Part shown: positions 24,333-31,700 of the stretch, one piece after another
How the letters are laid out: every line of letters begins with the position of its first letter
How positions within the stretch are numbered: the stretch's first letter is position 1
Assembly (NCBI GenBank): GCA_049509515.1
Contig: JBEKZV010000025.1
Span: 4,093 to 68,092 of the forward strand
Direction: 5' to 3'
Length of the DNA: 64,000 nt
Source of the DNA: JBEKCP01 sp049509515
GTDB lineage: Bacteria > Planctomycetota > Planctomycetia > Pirellulales > Thermoguttaceae
The notes under the pieces: model-generated
Database searches by the model: none
Told to the model about the DNA's origin: nothing
Seen by the model: only the letters and a program-made list of their open reading frames with translations
Program-made: the position numbers and the translations under genes

Positions 24333-25361
24333 TCAGGACTTCCAGAGGGTAGTGGCTTCGGACGAGGGCACGTTGAAGATCTCGTAAAGCGCGGGAATCC
24401 GCACGAACATCAGGCACACAAAGACCGCGACGCACGCCAGCAGGTAGCCCATGAGGAAGCGTTCGCGATAAAGGCGTTCGGGTGCCTGTGCGGAACTGCC
24501 TTTCTTGAGGGCGACGTGCAGGTAGCAGGCGAAGAACCCCGCCAAGAGCGGAGCGCTCAGGATCAGTTCCAGGTGGTAGTGAATGATGAACACGCCCAGA
24601 AACAACGCTGCCGCCGTGGCATAGAAGAACATGCTCACCAGCAGGCTCTCCTCCGTGTAATGCCGGAACGACTTGCGGTAGGCGCCGGCCACCGCGCCGT
24701 CTCCGATGGAGCGCCGTTCGGCAAAACGCTTCGACGCCATGAAGAAAGCCCCGACCATCCAATACGACAATCCAATCGATAGGGGAGGCACATCGTGCGG
24801 GCTGACGGCGAACCAGCCGAGCAACAATCGCAGCGGATTGTTGACCGATTCCGACAGAACGTCCACGTACGGCAGTTCCTTGCTGCGCACGGGCGGAATA
24901 TTGTAGATAAGCCCCATGACGAGCAGCACGAGCGACGACCAGAAGAAGCACCGATTGACTGTCGCGGCCAGCGCCATGCCCGACAGGCCGAGAAGGACCC
25001 ATTCCAAGTATGCCCACCGCACCTTGACACGTCCCGACGGTATCGGCCGGCGCCGCTTCACCGGATGGTGCAGGTCGGTGGGCGCATCGAGGATTTCGTT
25101 GATTACGTAATTGCTCGATGCCACGACGCAGGTGACGGCAAAGGCCCACAGTATCGCCGGAATGGTGTGCCAACCGATCAATTCGGAATGGCAGGACGCC
25201 GCCAGCACCACGCCTGCCAGCATGAAAGTATTCTTGAACCAATGGTCCGGTCTGGCAATCGCAACGTAGGCCGCCAGGAGAGACCGGGTGGTTTGAGGAA
25301 CGCTCCCCAGCGGCGGACAACCATTGCCTTCGTCCTCGATCGGCCTATCGTCGACAGCCAT
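24333..25361 (-). CDS. UbiA-family prenyltransferase, decaprenyl-phosphate phosphoribosyltransferase-like
   Basis: 342 aa with about eight transmembrane helices. ARPDHWFKN (about 35-43) is the typical start of the DPPR-synthase branch. The first Asp-rich motif is NEILDAPTD followed by HPVKRRRPIPSG, the phosphoribose-pyrophosphate branch signature (ubiquinone-type UbiA lacks HPxKRxRP). The usual first ND reads NE here. A second loop LIYNIPPVRSKELPYVDVL is in the expected place. The predicted reaction is transfer of phosphoribose from PRPP to a polyprenyl phosphate, giving a lipid-linked pentose donor for a GT-C enzyme such as the convergent neighbour. Mycobacterial DPPR synthase is the best-known relative. 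Confidence 0.8.
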   Translation of the reverse strand: MAVDDRPIEDEGNGCPPLGSVPQTTRSLLAAYVAIARPDHWFKNTFMLAGVVLAASCHSELIGWHTIPAILWAFAVTCVVASSNYVINEILDAPTDLHHPVKRRRPIPSGRVKVRWAYLEWVLLGLSGMALAATVNRCFFWSSLVLLVMGLIYNIPPVRSKELPYVDVLSESVNNPLRLLLGWFAVSPHDVPPLSIGLSYWMVGAFFMASKRFAERRSIGDGAVAGAYRKSFRHYTEESLLVSMFFYATAAALFLGVFIIHYHLELILSAPLLAGFFACYLHVALKKGSSAQAPERLYRERFLMGYLLACVAVFVCLMFVRIPALYEIFNVPSSEATTLWKS

Positions 25362-25473
25362 CGCCTTGACGCCTTTCCCAATTCATGGTCGCCATCAGGA
25401 GTTTCCCGCGCGGCGTTGCCCCGCCGCAAGATCCACCTGCGCTGCCCGGCAACGTCCGTGAAGTTGTTTTCCA

Positions 25474-25551
25474 GCGCGGGCGAGCCAACCCACCGCGGGG
25501 AGGCCGCAGGGGCGGAACTTCTCCATCCGGCCGCGGCCCTCGTCGGCGAAG
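25474..25551 (-). pseudogene. Detached C-terminal fragment of the FtsK-like gene
   Basis: Read on the minus strand it gives DEGRGRMEKFRPCGLPAVGW and then LARAGKQLHGR, matching DEGRGQVEKFRPYGLPAPDW / LARAAAQLRGR at the C-terminus of the 28704-32762 ATPase. DNA identity to 28741-28818 is about 82 % by eye over 78 bp. No start, no ATPase domain and no ribosome site accompany it, so it is a relic of a duplicated or lost FtsK-like gene. It abuts repeat copy B. Confidence 0.65.
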
Positions 25552-25554
25552 ACT

Positions 25555-25632
25555 GCCCGCGCACCTCGCGGCCGCTCCTGTGCCGTAGTGTTGCAGCGCG
25601 CGGTGCGGTCGTCAAGGCCCCGGGCAGGCCGC
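25555..25632 (-). repeat. Promoter-like direct repeat, copy B
   Basis: This 78-bp block corresponds to copy A at 21980-22058 and has the same orientation. Minus-strand reading gives TTGACG, 17 bp, AACACT. The next full gene downstream on that strand is the UbiA-like gene, 190 bp away beyond the FtsK relic. Copies A and B bracket the glycosyltransferase/UbiA module. Confidence 0.6.
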
Positions 25633-25651
25633 GCCCACAGGGCAGGCGGCC

Positions 25652-25882
25652 TTATCGCTCCTGCATGAGCGCCTCCAGGCGTCTGGTACTCAGGAACAGC
25701 CGGTAAGGGTGGCCGGGCAGCTCGGCGAAATCCCACTGCTGGTAGAAGGTCTTGGCGGCGGGGCCGGCGCAGTCGAGGATGACCGCGACGAACGCAAACG
25801 TCTTGCCGGCCTCCCAGCAATCGCGCAACGCCTGGGCCACGAGCAGGCGGCCCAATCCCTTGCCTTGCTGTCCGGCGTTCAC
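25652..25882 (-). pseudogene. N-terminally truncated GNAT toxin (TacT-like) remnant
   Basis: 76 residues from GTG 25882, which overlaps the preceding stop by four bases (GTGA). The text GQQGKGLGRLLVAQALRDCW is the acetyl-CoA pyrophosphate-binding loop and helix of GNAT enzymes, followed by GPAAKTFYQQWDFAELPGHP and RLFLSTRRLEALM. Full TacT-type toxins are about 160-170 aa; the first ~85 residues, including most of the substrate side, are missing, right after the start codon. It therefore probably cannot acetylate tRNA and is scored as a pseudogene. The chimeric antitoxin-like gene precedes it. Confidence 0.7.
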
Positions 25883-26190
25883 GCCTCCCCTCGCATCACG
25901 GAACCCAGGCGCCGCTGTGACGCAGTCAACTTAGGCGGCTCGTTCAAGGCGGTCCAAAAGGACCGTTGCTCGTCGGGCGTTAATGCGATCACATGCCCGC
26001 CCAAGCGCTTCCGCTCCCGGGCCTTCAGGAAGGCGATCTCCTTCTGCTGGGCCTCGACCCGTCGCTTCAGCTTGGCGATGTCGCCCCGATATTGGGTCAC
26101 GGCTTGCTTGGTCGAGCCCGTTTCGGCCTTGATCTCTCGGCGGGCCAGACGGCGGATTTCGTCCTTCAAGGCGGCGGCGATCTTGGGCAT
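25879..26190 (-). pseudogene. Chimeric coiled-coil / TacA-like (DUF1778) antitoxin remnant
   Basis: 103 residues. Residues 1-64 (KDEIRRLARREIKAETG, IAKLKRRVEAQQKEIAFLKA) look like the coiled-coil head of a short protein type that normally ends in an XRE-type helix-turn-helix, which is absent. Residues 66-103 (GHVIALTPDEQRSFWTALNE, LTASQRRLGSVMRGEA) look like the C-terminal toxin-neutralising tail of a DUF1778/TacA antitoxin, whose ribbon-helix-helix DNA-binding head is absent. The fusion suggests recombination between two genes. It overlaps the truncated GNAT gene by GTGA, preserving the usual TacA-TacT junction. Confidence 0.55.
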
Positions 26191-26426
26191 GGGGATGGGC
26201 TCCGAGGGACAGTTCGGCGAACCCTACTATTATGCGTTCCCCGCCAAGGTTTGCCAGCGGCGGTGTGCTCGGGTCGGCACAGCGGGCTCTCGACAAGGGC
26301 CAGCGGCGCGGCGACCGTTGTCGGCGTTTTCGCTGGCGATACGGCCGGCGGAGAGCCCCCCTATGCTCTTCGCAGGGAAACACATCGGTCACCAGCATCC
26401 GGTCCGGTTCCAATGCAACGCCCGGA

Positions 26427-27983
26427 TCAGAGTTCTGAGCACACCCCGCCATCCGGCCATCGGCCATGACCGTTGGGGCCGACGCTGGAAAGACGATAGC
26501 CTTTTCCGTTCCGCTGATAACTGAACTGGGAATCGGAGAACGGGTCCATTGGGACCGTTGTAAGATAACGGGGTACCAGGGAGTCAAGGTTGTTCGGATA
26601 CGTACCATGGTCAATTCGATACGCCGCAAGGGCGACGACAATGTGCATCAGCCTCATCCTTGTCGTGGACGCATCTTGGATGTCGAAGAGGCCCCTCGCG
26701 GTAAACAACTCGAATGCGACTAGAGCACGGCCCAAATCGCGGCCGATCACGACGCCGCGCGTGGCTGTAGAGCGGCCCCCGCCGACGTGTTCAGCATTCT
26801 CCTCAGCTTGGGGGGCTGGAAGTTTGAAGGGGTTACCTAGGGCAGCGTCGGCCGCGAGTCTCTCCGCCCGTGTCGGTTGCCTCGATGCGGAAACCAGACG
26901 GTCATACCAGCAATTGAAATCCTTGAGCGCTTCATTCCAATCGACAGATGGGTCCCCAACCAGTGCGAGCACACGCTTGTACGCCTCCTTGCTCTCCTCT
27001 CTGACAAAGGGCTGGCGCAGTGCTCCTGGGCCAGCACGCTCGGATTCACAAATGATATCCAAGTATACGCAACGCTCGCCGAAGCCTAGCGTGTCCGCCA
27101 GTGGCACCATTGGCGGAAGGGAGTTGAGGACCTCCTGGTACCTCCGAACCGACTCCCGTGAAAAATGACCACGATTGGCCAAGGCGATGACGCCCGTCGC
27201 CGCTTCATTCCCAACGTCGATCGCCTGGAAGGCTTCCGTTAGCCTTGGCGCGTGGCTCCATAACCGTCCAAGCGCATGGCACGCGATTAAGTCCTGGAAG
27301 GCCTTTTCGACGTCGCCATCGGACAAGCGCATCATCGCACGGCGGTGCAATGCCGCAGCCGCCTGGCGAAGATCCTCATACGAAGTCCTCGCAGCGCGGC
27401 ACAGCAGGGGAGGACTTTCGCACGAGACGAGGGGTTCGTAGTAATTCGGCCGTTGGGAGGCACGAACAACCAACTCCAGCGGCGCGGCGTTCGCATCGAT
27501 CCAACTGGCCAGGGCGGGCATCTCCCGCCGAGGGAGCGGCCTCGATCGCATTGTCGGCTCGCGTTGATAGAACTCGTCGATCAAGCGATTGTTCGCGGCG
27601 TCTCCAATCATGACAAAGGGGTGGGTTACATCGGGGGGCGCGACGCCGAGAAGCTCGAAGTAGCGGTCGGAAATCACTGGGCCGAAGCGTTTTACGCCAA
27701 GAGCCTGCCTCAACAACACGGCGGAATTGTTGCTGATGGTCACACCGCGCGCGGCGCGGTCGTTGAGGGCCGTCAAGTAATCAACGTAGCCGTCGGCTCG
27801 TAGCGGGCCCGTCAAGAAAGTCGTGGGTTTACTGATGGCAAATCGGGGGTCGGGTCGGCTGGCCAGGGGCCTTTCAGCCGGTTCGGCTGGGACGGCCGAG
27901 CCGGCGAGCAGTAGCGCAGCCGCGACCCGCAAAAAAACCTGGGTTCGGAACTGGCTGCACATGCACATTCGGCAGGCTCCCAT
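26427..27983 (-). CDS. Exported protein with pseudopilin-like C-terminal tail
   Basis: 518 aa from ATG 27983 (in-frame ATGs at 27968 and 27962 are alternatives, the former behind GGGAGCC). A signal peptide (VFLRVAAALLLAGSAVPAEP) is followed by an alpha-rich body with several Asp/Glu-rich segments and no known catalytic motif. The last ~60 residues, AAYRIDHGTYPNNLDSLVPR, then VPMDPFSDSQFSYQ and NGKGYRLSSVGPNG, copy the conserved C-terminal half of GspG-type pseudopilins without the pilin-type N-terminus. Such tails are frequent on planctomycete exported proteins. It is less GC-rich than neighbouring genes. Confidence 0.75.
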   Translation of the reverse strand: MGACRMCMCSQFRTQVFLRVAAALLLAGSAVPAEPAERPLASRPDPRFAISKPTTFLTGPLRADGYVDYLTALNDRAARGVTISNNSAVLLRQALGVKRFGPVISDRYFELLGVAPPDVTHPFVMIGDAANNRLIDEFYQREPTMRSRPLPRREMPALASWIDANAAPLELVVRASQRPNYYEPLVSCESPPLLCRAARTSYEDLRQAAAALHRRAMMRLSDGDVEKAFQDLIACHALGRLWSHAPRLTEAFQAIDVGNEAATGVIALANRGHFSRESVRRYQEVLNSLPPMVPLADTLGFGERCVYLDIICESERAGPGALRQPFVREESKEAYKRVLALVGDPSVDWNEALKDFNCWYDRLVSASRQPTRAERLAADAALGNPFKLPAPQAEENAEHVGGGRSTATRGVVIGRDLGRALVAFELFTARGLFDIQDASTTRMRLMHIVVALAAYRIDHGTYPNNLDSLVPRYLTTVPMDPFSDSQFSYQRNGKGYRLSSVGPNGHGRWPDGGVCSEL

Positions 27984-28191
27984 GTGGTAGGAGGGGTACT
28001 GTCGCCGCGTCGGCGACAATTGGTATCGGGGCTTGTGACGAAGCGCGCGCATTACGGAACTGTCCGAGCGACGAGCGAGCCGTCTGGGACTGAATCTGGG
28101 CTGAATCTGGGGAGACGTTACCAGTTGTTGGCGAGTTTTGTGGGACTTGGTAGCCCCGCGAGAAAAAGGAGGCAGTCCCACTTTTCCGGCC

Positions 28192-28345
28192 TCAACAATT
28201 CGGATGGTCGCTGGTGGATTCCGACTTTGGTGGTTTTCGCGGTCGATCGCGGCGCAGCATCTCGGCGATCAACCTTTCAGGGGCGCGGAACGCCGTGCGG
28301 CGAAGTTCGACAATTCAGCGGCGACGTGTCGGAGACGACGATCAT
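28192..28345 (-). pseudogene. Broken PIN-domain (DUF3368-like) toxin, partner of UPF0175
   Basis: The ATG at 28345 overlaps the UPF0175 stop by ATGA, the usual junction of this toxin-antitoxin type. The frame starts MIVVSDTSPLN, the standard N-terminus of DUF3368 PIN toxins with the first catalytic Asp, then stops after 22 codons. In another frame RLIAEMLRRDRPRK, resembling the end of such a toxin, runs to a stop at 28192. Roughly 100 central codons with the other acidic residues are gone, so it is a deletion relic and the antitoxin is now unpaired. Confidence 0.65.
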
Positions 28346-28608
28346 GCGCCGGTGAGCTTGCGAAGCGTCGTCAGTTGCTCATCGAGTTCTTCGAGGGTCA
28401 CGCAGTCCTCGGTGGCGCAGTGGCGGCGGAGGAGTGCCTCCGTTTCAAAACGGTCCAGCGCAAGTGCGGTGCCCAACTCGTGGTGCGTGAGTTTCTCCCG
28501 GCGATAGAGCTCAACCAATGCCGCCTCCTTGGCAACCTGGTCCAAGTCTACCAACTCCCTCCGCAGGTGCTCCTCAATAGTGCTCGGTAGTTGAAACGAG
28601 ACGGTCAT
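28342..28608 (-). CDS. UPF0175-family antitoxin
   Basis: 88 aa from ATG 28608 behind an excellent ribosome site (AAGGAGGGAGG). MTVSFQLPSTIEEHLRREL and VAKEAALVELYRREKLTHHE then LGTALALDRFETEALLRRH are the UPF0175 core, a ribbon plus helix-turn-helix protein that represses its operon and neutralises a PIN RNase. The downstream toxin gene is reduced to fragments at 28192-28345. The antitoxin itself looks intact, which may reflect a remaining role as a repressor or as protection against related toxins. Confidence 0.85.
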   Translation of the reverse strand: MTVSFQLPSTIEEHLRRELVDLDQVAKEAALVELYRREKLTHHELGTALALDRFETEALLRRHCATEDCVTLEELDEQLTTLRKLTGA

Positions 28609-28703
28609 GGGCCACCTCCCTCCTTGTCAAGCAATTGTACCCACTTTCGCCCGGATTTTCCACCCGACCAACTTTGCGAATATCAGTGAGCCCCCTTCCG
28701 CCC

Positions 28704-31700
28704 CTACGCGCCGCGCGCCCGGCCGCGGAGCTGGGCGGCGGCGCGGGCGAGCCAGTCGGGCGCGGGAAGGCCGTAGGGGCGGAACTTCTCCACCTGGCCG
28801 CGGCCCTCGTCGTAGTAGATCGCCCGGTGTACGCCCAGGCGGGCGGCGTCGGGGGAGTCCATCAGGCTGCTGGAGTCGGTGGCGCTCATCTGGAAGAGCA
28901 CCCGCATCTCGAAGTCCCGCAGGCTGTGCCGGTCCAAGAGGCGGTTGAGGGTGCCCAACGAGTCGCACCACAGCAGCGTGTGGATTCCACAGGCGGGGCC
29001 GTCGCGGAGGATCGCGGCGAACTGCTGGCCCGGGCTGGCCGGCTGAGAATCGTCCTTCCCGCCAAACCCGAACTCGTCTTCCTTCCGCAGGTCGCGGAAC
29101 CGCCCGAAGTTGTAGATGAACAGGTAGACCGGCGGGAGGCGGTCGAGCGACTCCTGTTGGCGGCGGGCCAGCTCGGCGGCCAGCCCGGCGACGGCCGCGG
29201 CGGCCCCGTGCGGATCGACCAGGGTAACGGCGTGCGGCACCGCCTGAACCAGGCGTGACCAGAAGCCCGCCTCGGGGGCCTCGGGCCGGGTGCCGTCGAG
29301 GATGACGAAGCGGGCGCCGGGGACGGGGTCGGGGATTGGGGATTGGGGATTGGGGATTGGGGGGTGGGGGCTAGGGATTGGGGATTGGGGATTGGGGATT
29401 GGGCTGCCGACTATCCGGGGACTCACGCCCCCTGCTCCCTGCTCCCTGCCCACTGCCCACTGCCCACTGCCCACTGACTCCGGGGGCAGTTGGGCGGCAA
29501 GGGCCAGGAGGCAGGAGGCCAACACGCCCAAACTGGCCTCCTCGCGGTGTCCCACCAGCAGGAGGTTGCTGCCGGCCTGGCGGACGAAGGGGGCGGAAGT
29601 GGGGTCCTTGATGGCCACGGCCGATCCGAGCCAGACCTCGGGGACGCCCTGAGGGGACTCCGCCAGCGGCCAAGTGGCCTCCGCCAGCCGTTGGGCCAGG
29701 GCGTGGTTCTCGGCGAGGTCGGCGGGCATGTTCCCCTCGAAGACGACGGACGGCGGCTTCTGGAACTTCCGCCCGGCGGCGAACTGCCGGATCTTATCGA
29801 GGTAATCGTCGCGCTCGTGGTCCGGCAGCCAGACCACCTGGAAGGGATGGTTGCCCTCGTAGCGGCCGTTGGCGTCGTTGTAGATCGCCTCGCCGGGCCG
29901 GGTGAGCAGGCGGGCGGCGGTGTTCTCCTCGCTGAGGATCAAATGGGCGTCCCCCTCGCTGCACTGCAGGGCGATGCGGACCGCCATCTGGCCGAGCGTG
30001 CTGCGGGCGATGGAATACGCCCCGCCGAGCGTCTGCGAGCCCAGGAGCACATGGATGCCGAACGCCCGGCCCTGCCGCACCAGCCGGTCCAAGAGCAGCG
30101 CGGCCTCCTGGGCAATGCGGTCATCCTCGACGAACAGCTCCTGGAACTCGTCGATCACCAGGAGGATGCGGGGGAGCTTGGCGTTGCGCTCCGCGCCGCG
30201 GAAGCCCTTGAGGTCCTGGACGCCCAGCTTGCGGAAGCGGTCGCCGCGGACCCGCAACTCGGCGTCGAGCCGCGAGAGCACGCTCAGGCCGAATTCCCGC
30301 TCGCTCTCGATGGCGATGACCCGGGCGTGGGGCAGCTCGTGGCGGGCGTAGGCCTTGAACTCGACGCCCTTCTTGAAGTCCACCAGGTACAGCTCGACTT
30401 CGTCGGGGCTGTAGCGGAGGGCGAGGTTCGTCACGAGCACGTGCAGCAGCGTGGACTTGCCCGAGCCCGTCTTGCCCGATATCAGCACGTGCTGCGAGGT
30501 CCCCTTGCCCAGCTCGAGGTGCTGGAGTTTCATGGCGCCGGCGCGGCCCAGGGGGATGCTGATGTCCGCGCGGGCGTCCCCGGTCCACCAGGCGTCGTCC
30601 TGCGGGATGATGCAGTGGAAGGGGACCTCGACGCGGCCGGCGTCCTTCACCTGGCGGCCGACGGTGCAGACGATGTCGGTGAACCGCTCGGGCGGGGGTG
30701 GCTCCTCGATCCGGATCGCCAGCGGGCCGTACTGCGGATGCTCCCAGCGGAACTGCCCGTCCTGCCAGCGCAACAACAGGGCGTCGGCCTCCAGGTCGGA
30801 CATGGGGAAGTGGTGCAGGGGCGGCAGCCGCGGGTCGCTGCTCATCAGGACGAACACGCCGCAGCGGGCCCCGCTGGCCACCACGCTCTTGAGGCGCAGG
30901 GCGGCGGCCTCCGAGAAATTCGCGGGGAAGTTGGCCACCACCAGCACGCGGTACGGCTCGGCCATCTCGCCGGCAAAGGCGTTGTACTCCTGGATGGACT
31001 GGAACTCGTTGCGGAGATAGACCTGGATGACGTTCTCCATGTGCAGCGTGAGGTCGGCCAGCCGCTGCTCGATGTGGTCGGCGTCGGTCCAGATGCGGCT
31101 GGCGACCAGTTGCTCCTCGTAGTCGGCCAGGTGCATGAAGGCCGAGAAGTTCTCGCCCAGCCCCACCGGGTCGAAGATCGTGAAGCGGACCTTTCCCGGC
31201 GGCATGGCGCTGAGCAGGCGGAGCATGATGGCCTGCAGGGCGCGGATGGCGTGCTGGCGGCCTTCGTCGGCCGCTTTGAGCATCAACAGCGTGCCGGCGG
31301 GCAGCGGCAGAAAGGCCGGCAGGACGAACTCCGTCTGCTCCGGCCGCAGCCGCGGGTCTTGCGGGATGCCGCCGGGCAGGCGATCCAGCCGCACCTCCAT
31401 CCGCCCGAAGCGAAACGCCGGCGGCACCTCCAGCGGCGCCGTCCAGCGGTCCCAGTCGGAGGTGTGCCAGTCGGGCAGCAGGCGGTCGCAGGTCTCGCCG
31501 AGATGGCCGGCGGCCGCGGCGAACCGCTCCAGCCCGCCCTTCCACCGCTGGGACAATTCCCCCCATTGCCCCTGGAAGACCGCGGCGCTTTCCCGCATCG
31601 CCCGGGCGTGCTCCTCGTCGAGCCGGGCCGACTCCGCGGCGAATTGCTCCTCGCACTGGCGGAGCCGCTGGGGATACGTGCCGTCGATTTCGCCGAGGGC

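Noticed and set aside
25652..25882. Active GNAT acetyltransferase
   Set aside because: Only the second half of the fold is present.
27984..28181. Longer start of the pseudopilin-tail protein
   Set aside because: The upstream 66 codons are Arg/Pro/Ser-rich without homology and would bury the signal peptide inside the protein.
29331..29476. Possible CRISPR array
   Set aside because: The unit is only 7 bp, contiguous and without spacers, and lies in a coding sequence.
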